From: Acidimicrobiia bacterium
Lineage (GTDB): Bacteria > Actinomycetota > Acidimicrobiia > Acidimicrobiales > Acidimicrobilacustridaceae
Reading direction: 5' to 3'
NCBI GenBank assembly: GCA_016462055.1
Contig: JAEMTX010000009.1
Span: 1-24,227, forward strand
Length of the DNA: 24,227 nt
The notes beneath the pieces are model-generated. The model made no database searches. It was given only the letters and a program-made list of their open reading frames with translations, and was not told the origin of the DNA. This document shows positions 15,588 to 23,667 of this stretch, piece by piece. Within the stretch, counting starts at the first letter, position 1; each line of letters begins with the position of its first letter. The translations under genes and the position numbers were made by a program.

Positions 15588-15949
15588 CGGCGTTTGCGTC
15601 GAAGAAGAAGCACGGCGACCAGTGCAATGGTTGCTGCAATAACTGCGATCGCAATTTTTGATCGATTGTCGCTTGTTGGCCGAACAACAGGGGGACTCGG
15701 CTGACGAGGGACATCGGCTGTAACTCGCGGTGCAGCGTCGATAACGCTCTCTTCGGCGATTGGGTTGACAGCACCGTCGGTGTCGGCGGCGTTCACAACA
15801 GCATCGCCGCGAGCCTTCGTGTCGCTATCGACACCTTCAGGAATAAGCCTTGAAGGGGGCATAGCGTCGAGGAAAGCATCGACCGGTGCAGGACGATCGG
15901 TAGCAGGTGCCGGGCGATTCCGTGTTCGCTGCGGGTCATACGCTGGCAT
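15584..15949 (-). CDS. Small membrane-anchored protein downstream of ParA-like gene
   Basis: A 121-residue protein not recognised as a known family. The N-terminal 95 residues are hydrophilic and rich in Pro, Ala, Asp and Arg, with a basic proline-rich start (Arg8, Arg10, Arg12), and are probably disordered. A single hydrophobic segment at about 99-116 is followed by RRKRR at the extreme C-terminus. There is no LPxTG motif and no N-terminal signal peptide. The ATG at 15949 is set by GGAGG five bases upstream and lies 14 nt inside the 3' end of the parA-like gene, so the two are expressed together. It may anchor or stimulate the ParA ATPase at the membrane; that is inference. The basic tail favours a cytoplasmic C-terminus, which would argue against a cytoplasmic N-domain. 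Confidence 0.75.
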   Translation of the reverse strand: MPAYDPQRTRNRPAPATDRPAPVDAFLDAMPPSRLIPEGVDSDTKARGDAVVNAADTDGAVNPIAEESVIDAAPRVTADVPRQPSPPVVRPTSDNRSKIAIAVIAATIALVAVLLLRRKRR

Positions 15950-16787
15950 CGGATCCTCCAATGGGTTCAGTGGACGCTGATGGCGCTGGTGCAACCACCC
16001 TCCCCCCAGACCCTGTCATTTCTGGCACGACGGAATCAAGCAGAGTGTCGAATTCCTGAGCCGCATCGCTGGCTCCTTGACGGTTTCCGAGACCATGGAT
16101 CGGCAATGACTGCGCCGAGGCCTCGGCAACCGCGGCCCGCATATGCACGGGAGCGAAAACTTGGCTGCCGTATTGCTCGAGCAACATCGTGTGCCAGTAA
16201 TGCGCATCACGAGTTCGGCCGAGCCGATTCACGGCAATGCCAGCGACTTCAGGACGACCATTGCGTCGCGCCGCAATTCTCGAAATGGTGAGCTGCACAT
16301 TGGCCACGCCGTCGGAGGCCCATGCACCGGGTTCGGTCACGATGAGGGCGCGATCAGCAGCAAAGAGACCGTTGATCGTGAGCAGGCCAAGCGACGGCGG
16401 ACAATCGATCACAACAAGGTCGTAGTCGTTTCCTTCGAGCGCGAGTTGCAGTCGGTCCTGGGCGCCGACTGGGTCATTCGCCAGTTGCGGTTCTCGAGCC
16501 GAAAGCGCAGGAGTGCTGGCAAGCAGATCTGGGGCCATTCCGCTTTCAAGCACCCACGCCGTTGGCACAGCCAGTGAACTGGCCGAACCGGGACGATCGG
16601 TCTCAAGCGCAAGATCGACAGTGGTCGCGGGCTCCCAAACGCCGAGTCCTGACGTGGCATTGGCCTGAGGGTCGAGATCAACGACGAGGACCCGTTTCCC
16701 CCGCTGAGCGGCGGCAGAAGCGAGGCCAAGGGTGACGGTGGTTTTGCCCACCCCGCCCTTCTGGTTCACGACAGCGACGATTGGCAT
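15936..16787 (-). CDS. Orphan ParA/Soj-family ATPase
   Basis: A 283-residue ParA-type ATPase. The deviant Walker A KGGVGKTT is at 10-17, the switch region VVDLDPQANAT at 35-45, and Walker B VVIDCPPSLG at 125-134. It lacks an N-terminal DNA-binding domain, so it is of the short chromosomal or cargo-positioning type. The last 30 residues are a Gly/Ser/Pro/Ala-rich tail. No parB, gid or dnaA gene is nearby, so this is probably not the chromosome-partition ParA. The overlapping downstream gene encodes a small membrane-anchored protein that is the natural candidate partner. The ATG at 16787 follows a TAGCGT box by 6 nt, suggesting leaderless expression. Cargo unknown. Confidence 0.9.
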   Translation of the reverse strand: MPIVAVVNQKGGVGKTTVTLGLASAAAQRGKRVLVVDLDPQANATSGLGVWEPATTVDLALETDRPGSASSLAVPTAWVLESGMAPDLLASTPALSAREPQLANDPVGAQDRLQLALEGNDYDLVVIDCPPSLGLLTINGLFAADRALIVTEPGAWASDGVANVQLTISRIAARRNGRPEVAGIAVNRLGRTRDAHYWHTMLLEQYGSQVFAPVHMRAAVAEASAQSLPIHGLGNRQGASDAAQEFDTLLDSVVPEMTGSGGRVVAPAPSASTEPIGGSDASV

Positions 16788-16793
16788 AGCCCA

Positions 16794-16799
16794 ACGCTA
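16794..16799 (-). promoter_or_regulatory. Candidate leaderless -10 box for the parA-like gene
   Basis: TAGCGT on the minus strand (16799 to 16794) ends 6 nt before the ATG at 16787. No ribosome site is present, consistent with a leaderless message. Confidence 0.4.
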
Positions 16800-16862
16800 C
16801 GCGGCAGGCCCCTCCAACCGGGCGATACCGGACTCAAAAAGGCCTGTTTCGAGAGGTGAATG

Positions 16863-17348
16863 ATGCTGATTTCGGTGATAAGAGAGTGCATGACCATCAT
16901 CGAAGGCCAGCCGGTTCCCGAGTTCTCACTCCCCGACCAGGACGGCACCACCATCACATCGGCTCAACTCCGCGGAAGTTGGGCGGTCATCTACTTCTAC
17001 CCAAAGGATGACACCCCAGGCTGCACCGCCGAGTCATGTTCATTCCGCGACAACTTCGAAGCCTTCACTGACGCCGGGGCAAAGGTCATCGGCGTTAGTT
17101 CCGATTCCGTGGAATCACATAAAGCATTCGCACAGAAGCACAACCTTCCGTTCACGTTGCTCGCCGATACCAAAAGCGAAGTTCGCAAGCAGTTTGGCGT
17201 TAGCAAGACGCTCGGCCTTTTGCCGGGACGCGTCACCTACGTAGTCGACCCCAATGGCATCGTGCGCAAAGTTTTCTCTTCGCAATTCAAGCCAAAGAAG
17301 CACATCGACGAAGCGCTTGCGGTAATCGGCTCTACATCACCGAACTAA
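16863..17348 (+). CDS. bcp: Thioredoxin-dependent peroxiredoxin, Bcp/PrxQ type
   Basis: A peroxiredoxin that reduces hydrogen peroxide and organic or lipid peroxides in the cytoplasm. Counting from the methionine at 16890, the active site YPKDDTPGC is at 37-45 with peroxidatic Cys45, and the resolving Cys50 lies five residues later, the PrxQ arrangement. The C-terminal part has the usual FGV and RVTYVVDPNG segments. The start is ambiguous. ATG 16863 lies 6 nt behind GAGG within GAGGTGA, a strong match to the anti-Shine-Dalgarno sequence. ATG 16890 matches the usual family N-terminus but has only a weak AGAG upstream. From 16863 the protein has 161 residues and from 16890 it has 152. Divergent from the parA-like gene and convergent with queC. 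Confidence 0.92.
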   Translation: MLISVIRECMTIIEGQPVPEFSLPDQDGTTITSAQLRGSWAVIYFYPKDDTPGCTAESCSFRDNFEAFTDAGAKVIGVSSDSVESHKAFAQKHNLPFTLLADTKSEVRKQFGVSKTLGLLPGRVTYVVDPNGIVRKVFSSQFKPKKHIDEALAVIGSTSPN

Positions 17349-17392
17349 TTGTCGGAAACGTCACGAGTCACCGACAGCAATCGTGATGGTTC

Positions 17393-18091
17393 TCAAGGTT
17401 TCGTTGAATAACGCGTGGGATCGCTGATCCCAGCATCAGCAAATCCACGAGCACGCAGAAGACATGCGTCGCAGTGCCCACATGATCCGCCATCGTCAGT
17501 GGGGTCATAACACGACAGCGTGACGCTGTAGTCGACCCCGAGTTCGAGACCTCGCAGGATGATTTGCGCTTTCGTGAGGTCAATTAATGGAGTCCGAATA
17601 CGGAGGCGACCACCTTCGACGGCTTCGCGGGTCGCGAGATTCGCCATTGCCTCAAATGCTTCGATGAACTCCGGGCGACAATCGGGGTATCCCGAGTAGT
17701 CGACCGCATTCACTCCGATAAAGACATCGTGCGAGCCGCGAGTTTCGGCAACCGCTGTCGCAAAACTCAAAAAGATCGTATTGCGAGCAGGCACGTAGGT
17801 GACGGGAACTGAATCTGCAGTTAACTCATCAACCGACTCGTGTTTCGGAATTTCTATCGAATCATCGACCAATGCTGAGCCACCAAAGGCGGCGAGGTCG
17901 ATATCGACGATTAGATGTTCGACGCTTGCGGCGTTCGCTATAACTGCGGCGCATTCAAGTTCATTGGTATGTCGCTGTCCGTAGCGAAAACTTAAGGCGA
18001 TCACTTCGAAACCGTCACCCTGAGCGATGGCCAGACAGGTTGTGGAATCGAGTCCGCCCGACAGCAGAACAATCGCCGTCGGTTTGCTCAC
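17393..18091 (-). CDS. queC: 7-cyano-7-deazaguanine synthase QueC
   Basis: A 232-residue PP-loop ATPase that turns 7-carboxy-7-deazaguanine into preQ0 with ATP and ammonia, a step towards queuosine in tRNA and other 7-deazapurines. The PP-loop SGGLDS is at 11-16. The zinc-binding cysteines Cys194, Cys204, Cys207 and Cys210 form the C-terminal SCGHCDAC pattern. The GTG at 18091 overlaps the stop of the carboxylesterase gene by 4 nt (GTGA) and has GGAAGG upstream; a longer in-frame start 15 bases further upstream is less likely. QueD, QueE and FolE partners are not in the window, so they must be encoded elsewhere if the pathway is complete. Confidence 0.94.
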   Translation of the reverse strand: MSKPTAIVLLSGGLDSTTCLAIAQGDGFEVIALSFRYGQRHTNELECAAVIANAASVEHLIVDIDLAAFGGSALVDDSIEIPKHESVDELTADSVPVTYVPARNTIFLSFATAVAETRGSHDVFIGVNAVDYSGYPDCRPEFIEAFEAMANLATREAVEGGRLRIRTPLIDLTKAQIILRGLELGVDYSVTLSCYDPTDDGGSCGHCDACLLRARGFADAGISDPTRYSTKP

Positions 18092-19596
18092 AGAACGCCT
18101 TCCCAAACCCCACGTTCCGCCGACATCGGATCGGAGAGAAGTTCCCTGACTACATCGAAACGTTGCGTCGGACGCGACTCACTGTTCCATGCCTGCCAGC
18201 CAGGATCGCCGTTGCGTGCAAACGAAAGCCACGCTTCCTGCATTGCCGCTGACAACTCCCACAAGTCATCGCTCACTGGACCACCAAGAAACAGTTCTGC
18301 CCCTTGGTTATCGAGCACCCCAAAGACAAAGGGGATCTCGAGCGCGTGACATGACTTCACAACACCACCGAAGGCCGGCGTTCCCCAGGTAAAGAGGTAC
18401 TGCCAGGTTGGCGATTTCGCCGCCCCGCGAGCTTCGACGAGACGAATCGCTGGAATCCGAAACGAGCCATCGGTGAGCACTGCATTCCAAAGTTCATCCG
18501 CCGAGACATCGGGGCGATCGGAGGCGTACACATCACGCACCCGATGTCCGGACCCAAAGATGCCCTCAAGACGCTCCATCAAAAGGGAGTCGTCGAGACC
18601 GCCGGGGCTCATAAGTGCAAAAAGATTCCATTCGTTGAGATTGGTACCCGTCAGAAACGGAACGTCGACTGCGTCGCCATTCGCCACAGCAACGAGTGGA
18701 TCTTGAGGCAGATACGTGCCGTCGATAATCGGCTGAAAGGCCATCGCGAGCGCAAAACTGGTGGGTCCCCCCAAACCCGATGGATCGTCGGACAACTTTG
18801 CTTCAACCTTCGTCGCCGCTTTTGCGATGTCTTCTGCAGATGCTCGCAACAGACCATCGATATCTGCGACACCGAGTTTCTCCATGAAATCTTCGGTCAT
18901 CGCCGCGCCCATCGCAGGGGTAAAGACGTTGTGTGCTGCGCCACTTTGAGCGATTGCCTTCTGGAAGAGCCCGCTCGCGGCGGGAAGGGCGAGAAGCGTC
19001 GAGATGCTCATCGCTCCTGCTGACTCTCCGAAGATGGTGACGTTATTTGGATCACCACCAAACGCGATGATGTTGTCTCGCACCCACGCAAGCGCAGCTA
19101 CTTGATCAAGCAATCCATTCACACCACTCGAGCGATACCGATCATCGAGATCGCCGAGCCAAAGAAAACCAAGCGCGCCAAGTCGGTAGTTGAGAGAGAC
19201 AACGACAACGTCGCCAAGGGTTGCTAACGACGTTCCGTCATACCAAGGCGTCGATGAAGATCCGTTAGTGAAAGCGCCGCCGTGAATCCACACCATCACA
19301 GGACGAGCCGCATCGTCGCATGCCGGCGTCGTCACATTGAGAAAGAGGCAGTCTTCGCTTGAGTCAAGGGCCGCATCACCTAAGAGCGCGGTGATGCCTC
19401 CTGATTCTTGAACCGACATTGACCCGAACTTGGTTGCGTCTCGAACTCCATCCCATGATTCCGGAGGCGCCGGCGCCAGGAAGCGGCGCTCGCCGACAGG
19501 TGGGGCGGCATAGGGAATCCCTCGAAACTGAACGACTCCGCCGAGCTCAAGGCCCTGCAACAAGCCCTGCCCGATGGTGACCGACGTGGAACTCAT
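18088..19596 (-). CDS. Type-B carboxylesterase (cholinesterase-like family)
   Basis: A 502-residue serine esterase of the carboxylesterase/para-nitrobenzyl esterase family. The N-terminal FRGIPYAAPPVGERRF (24-39) is a family hallmark. The oxyanion motif HGGAF is at 105-109 and the nucleophile elbow GESAG at 190-194 (Ser192). The probable acid is Glu322 in TNLNEW and the catalytic His417 is in SCHALEIPFVFG. There is no signal peptide, so it is probably cytoplasmic. The ATG at 19596 has a GGGGGAG ribosome site and a TAGCGT box about 30 bp upstream. Its stop overlaps the queC start, so both should share a message. No metabolic link to QueC is evident; the natural ester is unknown. Confidence 0.92.
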   Translation of the reverse strand: MSSTSVTIGQGLLQGLELGGVVQFRGIPYAAPPVGERRFLAPAPPESWDGVRDATKFGSMSVQESGGITALLGDAALDSSEDCLFLNVTTPACDDAARPVMVWIHGGAFTNGSSSTPWYDGTSLATLGDVVVVSLNYRLGALGFLWLGDLDDRYRSSGVNGLLDQVAALAWVRDNIIAFGGDPNNVTIFGESAGAMSISTLLALPAASGLFQKAIAQSGAAHNVFTPAMGAAMTEDFMEKLGVADIDGLLRASAEDIAKAATKVEAKLSDDPSGLGGPTSFALAMAFQPIIDGTYLPQDPLVAVANGDAVDVPFLTGTNLNEWNLFALMSPGGLDDSLLMERLEGIFGSGHRVRDVYASDRPDVSADELWNAVLTDGSFRIPAIRLVEARGAAKSPTWQYLFTWGTPAFGGVVKSCHALEIPFVFGVLDNQGAELFLGGPVSDDLWELSAAMQEAWLSFARNGDPGWQAWNSESRPTQRFDVVRELLSDPMSAERGVWEGVL

Positions 19597-19626
19597 AGGT
19601 ACTCCCCCAGCCGAGTGGACGAGGAC

Positions 19627-19632
19627 ACGCTA
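19627..19632 (-). promoter_or_regulatory. Candidate -10 box for the carboxylesterase-queC unit
   Basis: GGTAGCGT on the minus strand has its TAGCGT hexamer at 19632 to 19627. A start about 7 nt on leaves a leader of roughly 24 nt that contains GGGGGAG before the ATG at 19596. Confidence 0.4.
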
Positions 19633-19689
19633 CCGGCCACGAGTCTGCATCGGTCGGCGCCCAGTGAGGGAGCCAGCACCTTTGGCCCC

Positions 19690-19695
19690 TAACGT
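19690..19695 (+). promoter_or_regulatory. Candidate leaderless -10 box for the AarF-like/biotin unit
   Basis: TAACGT is followed by 8 nt and then the GTG at 19704, with no ribosome site between them. It sits in the 107-bp gap divergent from the carboxylesterase gene. Confidence 0.4.
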
Positions 19696-19703
19696 TCAGT
19701 GCC

Positions 19704-21203
19704 GTGACACCGCTGCGAAGGACCCTCCGGCTAATCGTTCCCCTCGGACTCATCGCTGCAATCATCGCCCTTTTCCAAAATTTTCGCTCGCAAAGATCTT
19801 CGAGCGGCCCGGTGCAGAACGGTGCACGAGGCGCCCGCAATCTTCGCCTTGCTCTTCTCGGAGCAAAAACGGGTGGCGCTTACGCTCGCCATCGCGCCCA
19901 CCGAGTCTTCACCGATGCTGGCAAGCGTCAGGAACTTGATCTTGCTTTCGAATTGAAGACCACCCAACAGGTTGCTGAAGCGCTTGGTCAGATGAAGGGC
20001 GCGCTCATGAAGGTCGGTCAGATGGCCAGTTACATCGACCAAGGGTTGCCCGAACATGTCCGCAGCGCTCTTGCTGACCTCCAACAAAACGCGCCACCAA
20101 TGAGCGCCGAACTTGCTGCTCAAGTGATCTACGAAGAACTCGGTAAGCACCCGGACGAACTGTTTGCCACGTGGGACCCAGCGCCCATTGCATCTGCGTC
20201 CATCGGCCAAGTGCATCGCGCACTTACACATGAAGGTCAAGCAGTTGCTGTGAAGGTGCAATATCCCGGCGTTGCCGAAGCAGTGGCTTCTGACCTTAAC
20301 AACGCCGGTTTTATTTTTGCAGGTCTGGGGGTGCTCTTCCCGGGGCTCGACCACAAAGCACTTGTCGCTGAACTGCGTGAGCGAGTCGTTGAGGAACTTG
20401 ATTACGAAATTGAAGCGGCTAATCAGCGAGCGTTCGCTCGATACTACGACGGACATCCGACAATTCATATCCCGCATGTCCTTGATCTCTACTCAAGCCG
20501 TCGCGTCCTCACTACCGAACTTTCTGATGGCGTCCGTTGGGAAGAACTCATGACGTGGAGCCAGAAAGAAAAAGACCTGGCTGCCGAAACGCTGTATCGC
20601 TTCGCGTTCGGCGGTTTGTATCGACTCGCGGCATTTAACGGCGATCCTCATCCCGGCAACTACTTGTTCCACTCAGGCGGGCGAGTCACGTTCCTTGACT
20701 TCGGCCTGGTCAAGTACTTTACCGCTGCCGAACTCGGCGAGTTTGGCGAAATGATCCAACACATGGTGATCGATCACGATGCCGCAGCATTCCGCTCAAC
20801 CATCGAGCGTCTCGGGCTTCTTCCCGCCGGACTCGACGTCAGTGACGCCGACGTCATCGATTACCTCGGCCACTTTTACGAGTTCGTCGCGGTTGAAGGC
20901 AACTTCACCATCACTCCCGACTACGCATCTGAAACCGTGCGCCGCTTCTTCGACACCAGCGGCCCCTATGCCGTCATGCAGAAGGCCGCGAACCTCCCCG
21001 GAAGCTTCGTGATCATTCAGCGCATCAGCCTCGGCCTCTATGCGATTCTCGGCGAACTCCATGCGACCGGTGACTGGCGCAAGATTGCCGAGGAACTTTG
21101 GCCGTTCGTCGATGGCCCTCCATCAACGCCCATGGCCCTCGAAATCGATGCTTGGCGACGTCTTCGCCACCCCGATGCCAAGGGTGCGATGCTGTCACGG
21201 TGA
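19704..21203 (+). CDS. AarF/UbiB (ABC1/ADCK) family protein kinase-like protein
   Basis: A 499-residue atypical kinase-like protein. A hydrophobic segment at about 9-24 probably anchors it to the membrane. The family-specific KxGQ motif is KVGQ (103-106). The alanine-rich replacement of the glycine loop is ASASIGQVHRA (163-173). The nucleotide-binding lysine is in VAVKVQYPG (181-189, Lys184). The catalytic loop is DPHPGN (314-319) and the metal-binding motif DFG (332-334). All hallmarks are intact. UbiB/Coq8 relatives support quinone or other lipid metabolism, probably as ATPases; the role in Actinobacteria is not settled. The GTG start follows a TAACGT box by 8 nt. Its stop overlaps the bioA start by 4 nt, which ties it to biotin synthesis genes. 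Confidence 0.92.
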   Translation: MTPLRRTLRLIVPLGLIAAIIALFQNFRSQRSSSGPVQNGARGARNLRLALLGAKTGGAYARHRAHRVFTDAGKRQELDLAFELKTTQQVAEALGQMKGALMKVGQMASYIDQGLPEHVRSALADLQQNAPPMSAELAAQVIYEELGKHPDELFATWDPAPIASASIGQVHRALTHEGQAVAVKVQYPGVAEAVASDLNNAGFIFAGLGVLFPGLDHKALVAELRERVVEELDYEIEAANQRAFARYYDGHPTIHIPHVLDLYSSRRVLTTELSDGVRWEELMTWSQKEKDLAAETLYRFAFGGLYRLAAFNGDPHPGNYLFHSGGRVTFLDFGLVKYFTAAELGEFGEMIQHMVIDHDAAAFRSTIERLGLLPAGLDVSDADVIDYLGHFYEFVAVEGNFTITPDYASETVRRFFDTSGPYAVMQKAANLPGSFVIIQRISLGLYAILGELHATGDWRKIAEELWPFVDGPPSTPMALEIDAWRRLRHPDAKGAMLSR

Positions 21204-22519
21204 CACCTGACGACCAGACGTCCCTGACCAGTGCCCATGATCGCTGGGTCGACCGAGACGCCGCCGTTGTTTGGCATGGCTTCACTCAGATGTCGACCTA
21301 TGCCACAAATCGGCCCGTCATCGTGGACTACGCCGAAGGACGCGAACTCGTCGACGTTGACGGAACCCGCTACCTCGATGCGATTTCCTCGTTGTGGGTG
21401 ACGACGCTTGGCCACCGAGTACCGGAACTCGATGCGGCCGCTCGCGAACAACTCGACCGAGTTGCTCACACCACGATGTTGGGCAACGGAAACCGCATCA
21501 CGATCGAATTAGCAGAAGCCCTCGCTCCTCGTGTGCCGGTCAGCGAACCACATTTTCTCTTTGCCTCCGATGGCGCGGCTGCGGTTGAGCAAGCAATCAA
21601 AATCGCGTTTCAGTACTGGACAAATCAGGGCATCACCTCCAGAACTCGGTATCTCGCTCTCGGCGGGGCTTACCACGGCGACACCATCGGGGCTATCTCG
21701 ATCGGCGCCGGTGGATTCGGAACCGACGTATTCGATCCGCTGCGCTTCAACGTTCTACGCGCTCCTGGCTATGACGATCTCGGCTGGGCCGATACTGCCG
21801 TTGCGATGATCGCCACCCGTGCACACGAGCTCGCCGCCGTTGTCATTGAGCCTCTCGTCCAAGGCGCCGCGGGCATGTGGGTCACTGACCCTGAATCCGT
21901 CGAACGCGTTGGCGATGCATGCCGTGAACACAATGTCTTACTTATCGCCGATGAAGTTGCCACTGGATTCGGAAGAACTGGCACGTTGTTTGCGACGGAA
22001 CAATGCCGAATCCGTCCCGACATCATGTGTATTGGCAAAGGTCTGACGGGCGGGTATCTGGCCATGGCTGCGACCGTGGCATCTCGGCGCGTCTACGAGG
22101 CATTCCTTGGCCCTGACCTCAGTGAGATGACGCTGTATCACGGACACTCTTTTTCTGGCAATGCACTTGCGGCGGCTGTCGCACTTCGCCACCTTCAACT
22201 CTTCGAAGAGCTCGAAGTTCTCGCAAATGTTCGCGACCGTGCCGCTCAATTACATGAACGACTTTCAGAGCTAGCGATCGACAACACCGCAATCAAGGTT
22301 GTGCGTCAACGCGGCCTAATGGTTGGCGTAGAACTCAATCCGCAGGACGACGACCTTCGTTGGGGTCGACGTGTCTGCGCTGCATCAGTCGAACGAGGCG
22401 TCCTGCTGCGACCGCTCGGTGACGTCGTCGTGATTATGCCCATCCTCACTTCTACCGCCGATGAGATCGACCGCATTGTCGATGTCTTGGCCGCATCCAT
22501 TGCCGAGGTGTGCTCGTAG
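21200..22519 (+). CDS. bioA: Adenosylmethionine-8-amino-7-oxononanoate aminotransferase BioA
   Basis: A 439-residue class-III PLP aminotransferase that converts KAPA to DAPA with S-adenosylmethionine as amino donor. The N-terminal WHGFTQM (25-31) and ISSLWV (62-67) are typical of BioA. GAYHGDT is at 156-162, the PLP-phenol aspartate is in DEVATGFGRTG (251-261), and the Schiff-base lysine is Lys280 in GKGLTGG. The GTG at 21200 overlaps the stop of the AarF-like gene (GTGA); the frame is open further upstream but lies inside that gene. The TAG stop shares one base with the bioF start. Neighbouring bioF and bioD confirm the assignment over other class-III aminotransferases. Confidence 0.94.
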   Translation: MTPDDQTSLTSAHDRWVDRDAAVVWHGFTQMSTYATNRPVIVDYAEGRELVDVDGTRYLDAISSLWVTTLGHRVPELDAAAREQLDRVAHTTMLGNGNRITIELAEALAPRVPVSEPHFLFASDGAAAVEQAIKIAFQYWTNQGITSRTRYLALGGAYHGDTIGAISIGAGGFGTDVFDPLRFNVLRAPGYDDLGWADTAVAMIATRAHELAAVVIEPLVQGAAGMWVTDPESVERVGDACREHNVLLIADEVATGFGRTGTLFATEQCRIRPDIMCIGKGLTGGYLAMAATVASRRVYEAFLGPDLSEMTLYHGHSFSGNALAAAVALRHLQLFEELEVLANVRDRAAQLHERLSELAIDNTAIKVVRQRGLMVGVELNPQDDDLRWGRRVCAASVERGVLLRPLGDVVVIMPILTSTADEIDRIVDVLAASIAEVCS

Positions 22520-23667
22520 TGAGCGAAAACCAACCGAGCGATTGGCCCACATGGCTTGTTGCTGAAAATGATTCGATCAAGAGCAGCGACCGTTGGAGAT
22601 CTCCACGTTCCTTTGACGCGATCGGTCCCGTCGGAGTCCTCAACGGTCAAACCGTTGTTTCGTTCGCCTCAAATGACTATCTCGGTCTCACCTCTCATCC
22701 GGCCGTAAAAGCCGCCGCTCAAGATGCGATTGACCATTGGGGAACTGGCTCCGGAGCCTCTCGCCTGGTTGTTGGCTCACGACCCATTCACCACGACCTT
22801 GAAAAAAGCCTCGCCCGATGGCGAGGCACTGAATCGGCAGTTCTCTTCCCCACCGGATTCGCAGCCAACCTCGGACTTCTTGCAACCCTCGGCGGACGCG
22901 ATGTCGTCATCCATTCTGACGAACTCAACCATGCGTCAATCATCGACGGTTGCCGTATGGCTCGTTCCAATGGTGCCGAGGTTCTCACCTATCCCCATCT
23001 CGATCTTGAAACACTCGCCGCAAACATGGAATCTCATTCCGATGCCCGTCAGGTCGTCGTCACCGACTCGGTGTTCTCCATGGACGGCGACGTTGCGCCA
23101 ATCACTCAACTCGCAGAGCTTTGTGCTCGCTTTTCGGCGTTACTTATTCTCGATGAAGCCCACTCCGTCCTCGAGCCCATTCCGCCACCACAACTGAGTG
23201 GCACGACCATCGTCCAAGTTGGCACTCTCTCGAAAACGTTGGGAGCGCTTGGAGGCTTCGTTGCTGGACCCACAGCGCTTGTAGATCTTCTCGTTAACCG
23301 CGCGCGGACCTACATCTTCACAACCGCTCCAAGTCCCGCCGACTCCGCCGCCGCACTCGCTGCAATTGAAATTCTTCAGTCCGACGAGGGCGCCGCGCTG
23401 CGGGACCGTCTGCGATCATCGGTAGATCGCATTCGACCCAATCACACTTCTCCCATCATCCCTATTGTCCTTGGCGATGAGGCTGCCGCTCTTCGCGCAT
23501 CCCAACAACTGCTCGAACGAGGCCTTCTCGTCCCCGCGATTCGCCCCCCAACCGTGCCGGTCGGATCAAGCCGCCTGCGCGTGGCGCTGTCGGCGGCCCA
23601 TACTGATGAGCAGATCGATGCACTGCTCGACGCTCTGAACACGTTGGAAACGGATGGTGGCCGATGA
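22519..23667 (+). CDS. bioF: 8-amino-7-oxononanoate synthase BioF
   Basis: A 382-residue alpha-oxoamine synthase that condenses pimeloyl thioester with L-alanine to give KAPA. FASNDYLGL is at 49-57 and GTGSGASRLVVGS at 75-87, the substrate-channel segment of this family. The PLP-binding Asp-Glu-Ala-His is at 212-215 and the Schiff-base lysine is Lys239 in TLSKTLGALGG. After DEAH the usual glycine-rich continuation (GxGxxG) is replaced by SVLEPIPPPQ, a small departure near the active-site entrance. The GTG at 22519 overlaps the bioA stop by one base (TAGTG) and has GAGGTG 8 nt upstream, inside bioA. Its stop overlaps bioD by 4 nt. Confidence 0.93.
   Translation: MSENQPSDWPTWLVAENDSIKSSDRWRSPRSFDAIGPVGVLNGQTVVSFASNDYLGLTSHPAVKAAAQDAIDHWGTGSGASRLVVGSRPIHHDLEKSLARWRGTESAVLFPTGFAANLGLLATLGGRDVVIHSDELNHASIIDGCRMARSNGAEVLTYPHLDLETLAANMESHSDARQVVVTDSVFSMDGDVAPITQLAELCARFSALLILDEAHSVLEPIPPPQLSGTTIVQVGTLSKTLGALGGFVAGPTALVDLLVNRARTYIFTTAPSPADSAAALAAIEILQSDEGAALRDRLRSSVDRIRPNHTSPIIPIVLGDEAAALRASQQLLERGLLVPAIRPPTVPVGSSRLRVALSAAHTDEQIDALLDALNTLETDGGR

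Noticed and set aside
15584..15670. Sortase sorting signal at the C-terminus of the small membrane protein
   Set aside because: The hydrophobic segment plus RRKRR looks like one, but there is no LPxTG-type motif before it and no N-terminal signal peptide.
15936..16787. Chromosome-partition parA locus near the origin
   Set aside because: No parB, rsmG/gidB, dnaA or parS-like palindromes were noticed nearby.
17350..17376. TGTCGG / CCGACA inverted repeat between bcp and queC as a shared terminator
   Set aside because: Only 6 bp with a 15-nt loop and no T run; too weak to call although it lies in a convergent gap.
19731..20477. Minus-strand open frame of 248 codons inside the AarF-like gene
   Set aside because: Antisense to intact KxGQ and kinase-like motifs; no family resemblance of its own.
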